Source: Isoetes taiwanensis (taxonomy: Eukaryota > Streptophyta > Lycopodiopsida > Isoetales > Isoetaceae). From it: a stretch of 64,000 nucleotides of DNA. Shown one piece after another: positions 38,107 to 47,940 of the stretch. A program made the translations under genes and the position numbers. The stretch is taken from contig JAJEKV010000003.1 in assembly GCA_021234155.1 (NCBI GenBank), forward strand, positions 32,039,166 through 32,103,165, read 5' to 3'. The notes under the pieces are model-generated. The model did no database searches. It saw only the letters and a list, made by a program, of their open reading frames with translations, and had not been told where the DNA came from. Numbering within the stretch: the first letter of the stretch is position 1; each line of letters starts with the position of its first letter.

Positions 38107-38672
38107 ACTTGACAGTCTAGAAAACGGGTGACGTAAGGCTGACCAAGAGAGAGATGGTGGAGGAAAAGGTTGGAGGGAAAATGAGGTGTCAAGGATATTT
38201 AAAAAGGACGGTCCCTGGGAATTTTCCCTACCATTAATAGGCCTACTTATTAGCCCCCTTATTAATTACACCATAGTACCCTTATTATTAATATATATTA
38301 AATTTCTAATACACATACTAAAATTCCTATTATACCTTTAAAATTTCAAATTTCCTAAGTGTTTGAAGTGTTAATTATGGATTTGCCATTTTTTCACTCG
38401 GGTCTCAGATTGGCATGATTCTTGACCCATTTTAGGTGAAATTTGATGCAGATGCATAATTTTCACTCAAAATTTACTAGAAGGTAAATTTGACTCATTT
38501 ATTTCTTCGTCTAACACTTAACCTAATTCCTGACCCACTACCTAGGAGGAAAAAAAATTTTCCCCTATTTTCGCGGTTCAATGGTGGAAATGTTTATTTC
38601 ACACCCCTATAGGCCTGTTAGACTACTTTCATGGTTATGGTCAGTGCTAGTTCTTGGTCAACCAAGAACATC
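38107..38672 (-). other. Leader region between primer-binding site and H3-like ORF
   Basis: About 560 bp, AT-rich and non-coding, strongly conserved between elements A (26933-27500) and B. It would be the 5' untranslated leader and probable packaging region of the element RNA. Confidence 0.5.
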
Positions 38673-38684
38673 GCTCTGATACCA
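38673..38684 (-). promoter_or_regulatory. Primer-binding site, gypsy element B
   Basis: The minus strand reads TGGTATCAGAGC one base after the LTR end CACA. This is the site complementary to the 3' end of initiator-Met tRNA that most plant LTR retrotransposons use. It fixes the element's sense as minus. Confidence 0.92.
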
Positions 38685-38685
38685 T

Positions 38686-40329
38686 TGTGACGCTCCCTGC
38701 TAAATATACGGCGCCCGGCCGTACACTCGGCAGGAAATCCCCCATCCGGTCCATCAACCGCATGGGCCCTCCGATCTAACCCGCGACTCGAGAGAATCCT
38801 AGTGCGGGGGGGGGGTTCTGAAGGTGTCTTGCGCCCTTCCCTATGGGCTCCTATCACAGTGAAGCATAAACAACGTCGAGAACTAGCAATAACAATACAA
38901 CATACTACCTCGAAGGGTAGACCATCACATATCCACAAACCGCAAAGAAGATAATCCTAAGCCATAAAACATAAGAGCTCCTACCCATGGCTCCGGGCTT
39001 CGTAAGGAGGGTGGGATTGGCTAGGCCTCAAGATAGAGCAGACCGAGTCATAACAATGGCGGGGCTGGCTATAGACAATGGCTAGGGTTGACCACTCCAT
39101 CCGCCCCTCCTGTGCATACTTTGCAGATGGGCTAAATCAGGCTCTGGCATGACTCTAGCCTTCCGGATACGCAATCCCATGGCATCACCCATCGGGACTA
39201 CTCCAGGTTGCATCTCCCTGGTCCGATGAGGCAGGAAGGGTTGCATCTCCCCTTCCGTGGTCTAGAGGTTCAGGTAGGCGGCTAGAGAATCGTGGCGACA
39301 CCACGATCTGTACCGACTTAACCCCCAAAACAAGAGCCAAGCCAACACTTTGCAGCTCTCGAGGGCTGACACCATTGCCCCAGGAGGTGTGGGACCCATG
39401 CTCGCCCCACTGCGAAGTGACCGACCATAGGCCTAGCCCACTATGGGATCCCCCGAAGCCCCCCCACTCGGCGGGGATCCTCCCTCCACATTCCCTCTAG
39501 CCCCGTTATGTGGTCTTTGAGTCACATCATAGCCTCGATAGCCTGGTGGGCTCCTATGCACAGGCCGCAACTAATAGGAACTAAGGGATCTACTCTAGGA
39601 GCATACTACATATGGCCCTAGGTCTCTACCCCCCTTCCCAATACAAGAGGAGCAAACATGATCAACCAACATCACATAATCATCATATCCTAAGAATGAT
39701 CATAAGAAGAACATCTTAACCTAATCATACAATCTAACTAATGGTTAGGGTTCATTGATTAGGGTTCAAGATGTTGAATACGGGTTCTAGGATGGCTCTA
39801 CTCTAGATACAAGATACTAGCACATCTGGAATGCTAATTCCAGATGAGCTATCACAACTACTACCCTACATACCTGCTCCTGATGCTCTCCCTCCAGATC
39901 CGTGTGCCTCCATGGTCTTCGACTCACGTGATCTTTGCTCTTGCTTCAAGAACGAGTCTACCTGCGGGGCTCTTTGCACCGGTCTATGCCACAACAAACG
40001 ATGTTCGAAACGGGGTTCCGAACAGTAGGTGAGTCTCTGGGTGCTAGGGCTGGAAAGAGGCCTAGGGTTAGGGTTTCAGCCTATATAAGTTAGGTCCACC
40101 TAGGATGCCACGTGGCACCAATCGGGTGAGTCCTGTGTGGCGGGTGCCCCCAATAGGTTAAGGCCACGTGGATAATGGTCTAACCTATGGTTGGCTAAGT
40201 TATGAGAATAACTTGGCCATGCCCCCTAGTGCCACAATCTATGGTATACAAGGCTATGAAGATAGACTTGTATAGTGACGGATCCAGGAATATACGTATT
40301 TATGGCGTATATTCCCCTGGACCGTCACA
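38686..40329 (-). repeat. Gypsy LTR C (rightmost; 5' LTR of element B)
   Basis: 1644 bp, TGTGACGG at the sense start (40329) and GTCACA at the sense end (38686). Similarity to LTRs A and B stops exactly at 40329, where CACTA-like flanking sequence (cgcgccaggc) begins. Confidence 0.92.
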
Positions 40330-41565
40330 CGCGCCAGGCTGTTGAACAAAGTAGGCGGAGGTCTGGCGCCCATGACCCTCCACGTCATAGCTCATACACT
40401 CCTTCAGAATTCAATCTTGGGCCCGTTCCCGAGCACGAGGAGAATGAACCCCACGAAGGAGCGCCGACCGTCGTTTACGTCGGAGTGGACGCAATTCCTC
40501 TTCAAGCTCTGTTAAAGATCGTGCACCACCTGCACCACCTCCACGAAGGCATCTCTTTCAATATGAGTGAGTTCATCTTGAATTATGCCCTTTTTTGTTC
40601 ACTAACACATATTCATATGTTAGTCGTATGTTGAGTGTAGTAGCAAGAAGTTGCCGCGCCACAACACTGCAGATGGCGACAATTTTTGGAAGATGGCTAA
40701 TAATGTCACAAATAGCGTTTGCCATAACGTCCACAAGGGTGAATGGAACTCGGGAGCCTATGATGAGGAAAAAGAGAGGATCAAGGAGATTTTAGAAGCA
40801 GAATATCCCGAGCTCAAGTCAGGAGAGATCTCATGGAGGGAGGTTTGTTCAAAGCAGGGTAAACATGTTAAATCCACCAGGTATTAGGCTCTTTCGTTCT
40901 TCATTATAACCTCATTGTACTCATATTTTATTTATATTTTGCAGAGGTAATCAGAAGAAGCAGCTGAAAGCTCTTGCCAAAGCTTCTGAGGAGTCCCAGA
41001 TAGAGGAAGTGGCCTGACCTATCCGGGTTGACTAATGAGGCATTTCAAGTACATCATCTCTCCCATGAGTCATTATAATTAGATGATGCCATGTGGACTA
41101 AGTCCTTGTATTGCATTGTAGTGTTTGAAGGCCAACATATTATCAAAGAAAGGGGAAGCTAGAACAAAGCATTACTGGCCGAGGCACGACGAAGCAAGTG
41201 GCAGCCATAGTGCCAAAAGACTGGGTCCGCGGTTATGGCTTTACGGATAAGCTATTTGTAAGTATAAATTTGGTTTATAATGTAGGTTCTCGAGTTGAAC
41301 ACTAACATTAGTTTTGGTGCTCATTCTCACTAGCGTCATTTCTTTGGTCGCCCGGCCGCTAAAGATGAGCGAAAGGGCCTTCAAACAAGGCGGATCATGC
41401 GGCCATCGCGTCGCCCGCTGCTTGGCGTGAAAGGGGGGATGAAGTGTGTATCATTCATTAGATAATTATTTGTGACTACAATGAACTAATTGTTGCGATA
41501 CAATATAATGCAGGTAAATGAAGACGAAGCCAATGAAGAAGAAGAAGAAGAGAGCAACAACTAAA
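40330..41565 (+). CDS. Multi-exon protein, possible CACTA accessory gene; 5' end cut by gypsy array
   Basis: A plant-style gene in pieces. The open frame from the gypsy junction (RRRSGAHDPPRHSS...) runs to about 40575. A Trp/Glu/Lys-rich exon ends KSTR at 40880. A 64-nt GT-AG intron (40881-40944) joins in frame to GNQKKQLKALAK, with a stop at 41015-41017. Further exon-like pieces (KQVAAIVPKDWVRGYGF near 41195-41260, HFFGRPAAKDERKG near 41340-41380) end in an acidic EANEEEEEESNN tail near 41565, perhaps through alternative splicing. I do not recognise the family. Its place just inside a CACTA end suggests the second (TNPA-like, DNA-binding) CACTA gene, but that is inference. The first exons are missing, lost at the gypsy boundary. 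Confidence 0.45.
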
Positions 41566-41569
41566 GACT

Positions 41570-41997
41570 TAATATATTTTGTAATGTGCAAATTACATTG
41601 TGAAATATATTAATTGAATTCAATTTAAATTTTTTATGCTTTGTTCTTATTATTTGTGATTTTTTTGTTATGTTAATTTTATGCTCGATTCTATTTTTTT
41701 ATTCTTAGATTTATTAAACATTTAATTACATATTAAACAATAATGCTTATCTACCATTAATATAATTTAATCAATATTTGTTTCTATTTTTCGAATTTTT
41801 AAATTTTTAAATATTTATTCTCGATTTATTTTGTTCATATTTAATATTTATTAATACTATTAATATTATTGATAATATTAATATTAATAAATATTACTAA
41901 ATATTTATTTATATTAAATATTTGTTAATTTTGCATATGAATATTAACTGTCCGTTAAATCATATTGAATAATATTAAATAAATATTTTTTTTATCA
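41570..41997. other. AT-rich spacer
   Basis: About 430 bp of almost pure AT with repeated taatattaat phrases (41850-41910). It lies between the accessory gene and the GC-rich subterminal repeats. No gene. Confidence 0.7.
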
Positions 41998-42524
41998 AAA
42001 TTCCTTAATCGTCGTTGAGCGGCGTTATGCGTGGGCCGCGTCGGTGGCGTCGTTGAACGCGTTGTTCTGCGATGGCGCCGGGCCAAAGAAAGCCGACCCA
42101 CGCAGTGGGGCGGTGTGGCCACGCCCAAAGAACGTCGTTGAACGGCGTTTCACACGCTGGCGACCCACGTCGGCCTTCTACCGCAACGCCACGCCAGCGG
42201 GCCGGACATGATGGCGTGTACTTTTCGCCGTTGAACGGCGTTGCGAATCATCGCCACGCGCCGGTACCGGGCGGCGGATCGGTAAAGGCGGTCTGCGCGC
42301 GTCTTGGTGACCGCGATATGCACGCGGCGTTGAACGCGGCGTCATGTCGGTAAACAAAGACGCCGCGGTTGCGGCAGCGTATAGCGACGCATAAACGTCG
42401 TTTATCGGCGCTCCGACGTCGAAATAGGCGTCGTTTATCGGCGCTTTTGGCGTCGATCATCGATGCAAACGGCGTGCGGGCGTCGTAATAGACGCCATAA
42501 ATGCGGGGCTTTGGTTTTGTAGTG
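41998..42524. repeat. CACTA right end with subterminal repeats
   Basis: At least eight copies of a CGTCGTTgAaCGGCG-type motif, in both orientations, fill a CpG-rich block (for example 42009, 42047, 42131, 42228, 42328, 42396, 42429). They end in ggctttggttttgtagtg at 42507-42524, the reverse complement of CACTACAAAACCAAAGCC. A 5'-CACTAC terminus followed by subterminal repeats is the signature of CACTA transposons. The three bases after the end are cgg, the expected 3-bp target copy. The matching left end is not intact in the window. Confidence 0.85.
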
Positions 42525-43440
42525 CGGTTAAATGCGATCGGCAAAGATAGGGTGAAATCGTGCTTTACGCGGGAATCGGTCAACACAGCATCGATTTTTC
42601 TCGATGTACTTGGCAAAAAATGTTGCTACAACGTTGAACTCCATCGCGATCAAACTTGACCCGTTCAAGAGAATGGCGACCATGGAATTCATGAGATGTC
42701 GCTAAGCCATACGTCTTCTTAGATATTCGAGAAAGCACAAAGGCGTGGTTCAAATCCAAGCCCTGACCGCTGCGCCATGCAACACTGGCGGCTCTGGATT
42801 AGCGGGAACAATGATATTATCTCAAAGTAACCTTTCGCCACGAAGATTACCTAAGGTTTCAGCTCTTTTTGTTTTTAGGTAACCTTTCGATTGTAATTTC
42901 TTAGGGGGCTCGGCGGCCACCGGTACTCTGTTACAAAAGGTTTTTCTTTCCACAACCAACAACAGTTTTTTTCTTACATTACGACTTTTTTCTTAAGGCC
43001 GCCGCCGTCGGTCGGGGATCTAATGCTTGTTGTTGCCTTCGTAGGAATGGGCATCAAAGGCTATGCATAGGTTCTTAATTTTCTCGATTCTTGCTTGCAA
43101 TATGAATTTTCTTCCAAAACTTGTTTCAAAATCATGTTTTGAAATAAGATATTTGCTCCTACACGGTGCTTCTATACATTACGCGGGAGGATGCCCATTC
43201 CAGCAAGTTCTCACCAAATTGAGCATAAGATGGCTCAAACTCGAGCTTGAAGAGGCGAATATGATGGAATCGGCCGCTATAGCTGCAAGAAAAATTCTAA
43301 AAAGGCCAAGAAATTCTTTGGATCGAGGTAATCTTGGTGGGCCGAAGGTTCTGGCGGCTTTTCTCGGCGGGGAAGTTTGGGGAAGAAACTTGCCGGCGGC
43401 GCCCTTCAGCGGCCGACGCCGCTTCGCGCTTCCGCCGCCA
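42525..43440. other. Spacer between CACTA end and HSP70-like gene
   Basis: No gene supported. Near 42855-42895 the phrase aggtaacctttcg repeats. A GC-rich patch at 43320-43450 contains Arg/Ser-type frames with no recognisable domain. Confidence 0.5.
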
Positions 43441-44076
43441 AACAAGTTTCTTCCCGAAACTTCGCTCTCGAAAGTTTCCCCTTCCCAAATTCATGAGCAA
43501 ATTCTTCTCTTATACGGTTAACCATGTATGGATTTCACGAAAATCCTCCTACTAAGAACGGACACTTGACACGGGGACCACGGTGTCAATTTCGATGGAT
43601 TAGCGGATTGTTTTCTCTATACGTGTCAAATAAAGTCCTGTAAACTTGGGCGCTTAGCTCAAGTTCCTCATACTCAGTTTCAGGTCTGACGACACCGTTT
43701 ACTCTGTCATATATTCTCCATGCAGATGAAAGTTTACGCGGAACGTCCCAACCCATTCCGATAAAAGTAGAGGAGCCATCGAAAGGGCATTTTTTGGCAA
43801 GCCACCAGCTGAGGACTTTGGTAAAACACTTGGGATCTTCCGCGAGGAACTGCTGAAAGCAACCGATTTTTTCAGCAAGGTAGTGGAAAAAATTAGCATC
43901 CACAAATGTGCCCCCGCCCATTTCACCGCAGTTGCTTGCTGCTTCGTGCACTTTGCAAAGACTACGTGAGGTTTTTCTGTGCACAACCAGATCGATGGTT
44001 CCGCCTCCTATATCCACAACCATGAACTCGTTTCCAACCTGCAGAGAAAGCTGGGGGCATTTTTTTTGGCAGTACA
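43441..44076 (-). pseudogene. HSPA12-like HSP70, second part (downstream of copia insertion)
   Basis: Continues the ATPase domain of the HSP70 whose first part is at 49334-49996. VVDIGGGTIDLVVHR near 43970-44015 is the phosphate-2 loop, and a GGGTFVDANFF segment follows. The frame reaches a stop at 43586-43588, but the same frame goes on with FLVGGFS near 43545-43565, a second stop, then NPYMVNRIREEF near 43505-43540. This is the adenosine-binding GGFS.SPY motif of HSPA12. Two in-frame stops therefore sit inside the conserved domain. The usual C-terminal third is not visible. The pair is a pseudogene, unless the stops are sequence errors or an unseen intron removes them. Confidence 0.75.
44072..44076. 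repeat. Copia target-site duplication, left copy (gtaca)
   Basis: gtaca here and at 49334-49338 flank the copia LTRs exactly. Such 5-bp target duplications are the rule for Ty1/copia integration. Confidence 0.97.
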
Positions 44077-44305
44077 TGATGAAAATCTAGACAAAGCATA
44101 TAAAGGAAGAGAGACACAGAGAACGAAGGAGAGACAAGTGATGATCCCAGAACAACACACACTATCAATTGTATTGAATCACACTATATATATATATATA
44201 CATTGGGTTGCATGCATGCACACGCATGCGCATGCATTGAGAACATGCACAACACAGACAATGACACACTTGCATGCATTGGAGGACAACGTAGCATCTC
44301 CAACA
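44077..44305 (-). repeat. Copia 3' LTR
   Basis: 229 bp; sense ends TGTTGGAGATG...TTTTCATCA. Identical to the other LTR except for two extra bases in the TA run near 44185-44200. Confidence 0.97.
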
Positions 44306-44316
44306 CCCCCCCTGCA
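44306..44316 (-). promoter_or_regulatory. Copia polypurine tract
   Basis: The minus strand reads GCAGGGGGGG directly before the LTR start TGTTGG. Confidence 0.9.
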
Positions 44317-44485
44317 ACGTTGGTCTCTCAATGAAAGAAACCAAAATATATGTGATTCAAATACTCAGAAGGTGACCAAGGATGCACATGCATCCCCCCT
44401 TGCAGCCTTGGTCATGTGCCCGGGTTAAAAAACCTTTTGTGGGAAGCAAAAGGAAAAACCGTGGCACCCTTCAAAAAAGTATCTA

Positions 44486-46450
44486 TCAAGTAGAAGACGA
44501 AGGGAGGATCCGCAACTGAGTGGTAAAATCTTCATGCTTGGTCATAGATAAAGCTTTGGTAAAGATATCCGCAATCATGTTATCTGTAGGACAATACTGT
44601 AGCATAATTGTCTTTTTCTTGACTTCCAGTTTAATGTAATGGTAATGAATATCAATATGCTTGGACTTTGAATGAAAGACCTCATCCTTAGTTAAAGATA
44701 TGGCACTCTGATTGTCACAATGTAAAAGTGCCGGACCGATGAGTACTTGTTGAAAAGATTGAAGTAGACGTCGCAACCAGACCAACTCTCTGCTTGCCAT
44801 ACTAGCGGCAACATATTCTGCTTCAGTGGTGGACACAGCAACACAATGTTGTTTCTTGCTATACCAAGAGATTAAAGAATTATCCATAAAGAAACATGCT
44901 CCACTTGTAGAGCGAGAAGTATCAGGACAACCTCCCCAATCAGCGTCAGTATAACCAACCAATTGTGGACCAATACCTTGACGAACGTAAACCAAAGCAT
45001 GATCGATAGTGCCTTTTAGATAACGAAGAACTCTTTTGGCTGCATTCCAATGTTGGCGTCCTGGATTAGACATAAATTGTCCTAATGTGTTGACAACATA
45101 ACTGATATCTGGCCTGGTGGCATGGGCTAAGTACATTAAAGCACCGATAAGATTTGCATATGGATATTGAGCCATGTCAAGACGCTCAGCTTCTGTTTGA
45201 GGACACATGTTTTTCAGCAATTTGACGTTAACTCCCAAGGGGGTGGACTGAGGTTTAGCATTACTCATATCATATTTGTCAAGTAACTCAGAGATATACT
45301 TTCGTTGGCTCAATCGTATGCAATTATCGTGACGCTCAATTTGAAGTCCAAGTCAAGATTTGATAGAACCAAGATCCACCATGTCAAATGCAGCGCCAAG
45401 ATTATTCTTACACTGAGCTAGAAAATCAAGACTGTTGGATACTAGAATAGTATCATCAACATATAGCGCAATAAAGATAAATGCAGGACCAACTTTTTTG
45501 TAATAGAGATTTGCGTCTGCAGCGGTGGGTAAGTAACCATCAGAAATAAAAAATGCATTCATTTTCGTATACCAGGCACGGGATGCTTGTTTTAAACCAT
45601 ATAAAGCTTTTCGTAACTTGCAAACCATAGGTGTGGGACCTGTGATCTTGTAGCCATGGGGTTGTTCCATATAAATATCCTCTGTAAGATCGCCATTGAG
45701 GAAGGCCGTTTTAACATCCATTTGATGAACATGTAGATTATGGTATTAATCGCAAATGCTAATAAAGCGCGAACGATGCGCAAAGGCGTACCACAAAGAA
45801 TGTCTCATGATAATCAATTCCGGCAATTTGAGAAAACCCTTTTCAACCAAAGCGTGCTTTGAATCTGGCCAAAAGTACCATCCGCTTTAGTTTTAACACG
45901 GAAAACCCACTTACTTTTAATAGGTTTTGCGACCCGGAAGGAAGGGCAACTAAATCCCATGTGCCTTTGCTTATCAAAGAGTGATATTCAAAGATCCATT
46001 GCTTGTTTCCAATATTCCCGCTCATCGAATTGAGAGCATCATGAATAGTAACAGTTCAAGAATGGAGACAAAAGTATAATAGTCGCGCCAAAGTGCTTAG
46101 GGGACGCCGTCGCCGAGTAACACGAGAAGTGTGAAACTCTTCTTTGAGACATAACTTCGGTATAGATGGTTACGCATGTGGTGAGGAACATTATCATCCA
46201 TCGAAATAATATTGTCATGTAATTGAGCAGATATATCCTCATATTCGCCTCCAACACTATCGGGTAAATCCGAAATATCGGGCAACAATGAGACTTCTTC
46301 AATGGCACGATCATCAAAAATATCGTCATCATAGTGTTCTCGGAAATTTGATAGAATATCGCGGAGTACCGGATGGCTTAAGGAGACTGGGCCATAATAG
46401 TTTCATTAACAATAGTATCTCTATAGCGGCAGAGAACAATTTTCTTAGAA
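44486..46450 (-). CDS. Copia reverse transcriptase and RNase H, interrupted
   Basis: Frame 45721-45353 carries the end of the reverse transcriptase: KTAFLNGDL, YGLKQASRAWY and the catalytic YVDD (near 45455-45470). Frame 45313-44486 carries RNase H: ADWGGCPDTSRSTSG, ISWYSKKQHCVAVSTTEAEY and the closing HIDIHYHYI. The two are in the same frame, separated by one TGA at 45359-45361. The N-terminal part of reverse transcriptase (45722-46450) is present but broken by several frameshifts. These enzymes copy the element RNA into DNA in cytoplasmic particles. Confidence 0.92.
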
Positions 46451-46456
46451 ACCAAA

Positions 46457-47640
46457 TCAAACGGTCGATAAGTCGGTGCGCAAAAGATCGCGATATCCTA
46501 AAAAGATAACCTTTTGAGCAATCGGTTGTAATTTACTCCGTTTCTCCTTAGGAATATAGGCATAGGCTTGACATCCAAATACTTTAAAATGTGCTCTTTG
46601 TGGGCTTCTTGCAAGACCATATCTCAAAAGGTGTGAAACCAAATGACGGATGAAGAAGATATACAATTTTGAACATAAACGGTCACTTGGGCCGCTTCAG
46701 CCCAAAATTGTGTATTTAAACCAGAATGAAGCAACATACTCCGAATAGCATTCAAGACGGTCCTGTTCTTACGTTCTGCCACTCCATTATGCTGTGGTGT
46801 ATGTGGTATCAGAATTCTCTCGTAATGCCAAAGATTAGTACAAAAAGAGTCAAATACATGATTCTTAAATTCACCACCATTGTCACTGCGAATGCTTTTT
46901 AAGGGCACATCCATCTGCAATTCCACCATTGCCTTCCACTTACAGAACGTTGAGAAAACATCAGATTTCTTCTTGAGAGAAAAGATGAAAGAATAACGTG
47001 AGTAATCATCAATGATTAAGAGAAAATATATGGCACCACCAAGTGACCGTGGCAATGGTCCACAAAGGTCCATATGGACCAACTCCAAAATAGAAGATGC
47101 ACGAGGTCCAACATGATTAAAAGAACGCCGACAAGGCTTACCAAGTACACAAGCCTCACATGGTGCCAAGAGTGCCCGAGAATCCATCGAGAAGCCATTA
47201 ACGACACCATGTCGCTTCATGTCCAACAAGACTTGAAAAGAGGCATGACAAAAGCGTCCATGCCATAAGTCTCCATCAGGATGTCGTGCAGTAAGAGCAT
47301 AGATTAGACCATCTGTAATTCGGTACTCATATAAATTGTGATGGCGCATGCCAGTACCAAGTATTAAGCCATCTTTCAAAAGGTAGCAAAATAACTCATC
47401 AAAGTAAAGATGAATACCAACATCAGTTAATCGAGAAACAGAAAGTAAATGACGATGTAAAGCAGGAACATGTAAAACACCACGCAAAGAATGAATTCCG
47501 GAATGAGCTCGTAATGGTAGATCACCAATACCAAGAATTTGTTGACGATTGTCATCTCCCATATAAACATATTTTAAAACGCGCAAGGGATGGTAATTTC
47601 TGAGCAAGGATTTTCATATATACCATATGTTGCGTTGCAC
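46457..47640 (-). CDS. Copia integrase with zinc-binding head
   Basis: Frame 47607-46624 shows the pre-integrase His-His-Cys-Cys finger (LWHGRFCHASF ... PCEACVLGK) and the integrase core: MDLCGPLP and the first Asp, IIDDYSRYSF, IRSDNGGEF with the second Asp, and GVAERKNRT with the catalytic Glu. A frameshift near 46640-46665 leads into the next segment, FKVFGCQAYAYIPKEKRSKL (46666-46457). A second shift lies near 47600, soon after the protease. All three catalytic acidic residues are present. Confidence 0.93.
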
Positions 47641-47939
47641 CTAGATGAAAATTGCACAAAGCTGTAAACATAATAGCTAGACAACACCATATAAATTCAA
47701 GATAATACTATAAGTTAGGAACTTAATATTTCAATACCACACACAATATCAATGCTCAACAATATATATAAGAAATAAATTTCAACACTATATGTAGAAG
47801 TTGACACCATGGTGCAACACACAATAACACATGAATAAGGAACATGATGTATACACACATGCCCAACATCATAACAAAGCTCAACACCATTGCTTAACAC
47901 ACAATACCATCATTATTATTTGGGAGCAGGATGCACACC
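47641..47939 (-). other. Intron-like 299-nt segment inside the copia protease motif
   Basis: On the sense strand the protease Asp-Ser-Gly motif is interrupted after GATTCAG (ending at 47940) by GTGTGC..., and resumes after ...TTTTCATCTAG with GTGCAACGCA at 47640. GT and AG lie exactly where removal would rejoin the D-S-G-A active-site reading. The segment is AT-rich and T-rich before the AG, like a plant intron. It is 299 nt, not a multiple of three. Unspliced RNA meets three consecutive stops (TAA TAA TGA) six codons after the donor. A small nested insertion with a 3-4 base duplication (GGTG) is the alternative. Confidence 0.65.
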
Positions 47940-47940
47940 T

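Larger units (their letters stand above)
16451..40329 (-). mobile_element. Ty3/gypsy (chromovirus) head-to-tail array with three LTRs
   Basis: Three LTRs of 1640-1644 bp (16451-18091, 27513-29152, 38686-40329) enclose two internal regions of about 9.4 and 9.5 kb. The sense strand is minus, as shown by LTR ends TGTGAC...GTCACA, a TGGTATCAGAGC primer-binding site beside the right-hand LTRs, a GGGGGGG purine tract beside the left-hand LTRs, and a minus-strand integrase tail with chromodomain. The middle LTR is shared. The flanking bases (gtatt on the left, cgcgc on the right) do not form a target-site duplication. LTR-LTR recombination between adjacent or sister elements would give this arrangement. 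I found no protease, reverse transcriptase or RNase H motifs, so these look non-autonomous. Confidence 0.9.

Noticed and set aside
42745-42790. tRNA-like boxes (ggttcaaatcc and the complement of tggcgcagcggt)
   Set aside because: The two boxes are on opposite strands, so no tRNA can be formed; it is at most a rearranged fragment.
43063-43521. Plus-strand frame of 152 residues
   Set aside because: It overlaps the minus-strand HSP70-like sequence and low-complexity GC-rich DNA, with no recognisable domain.
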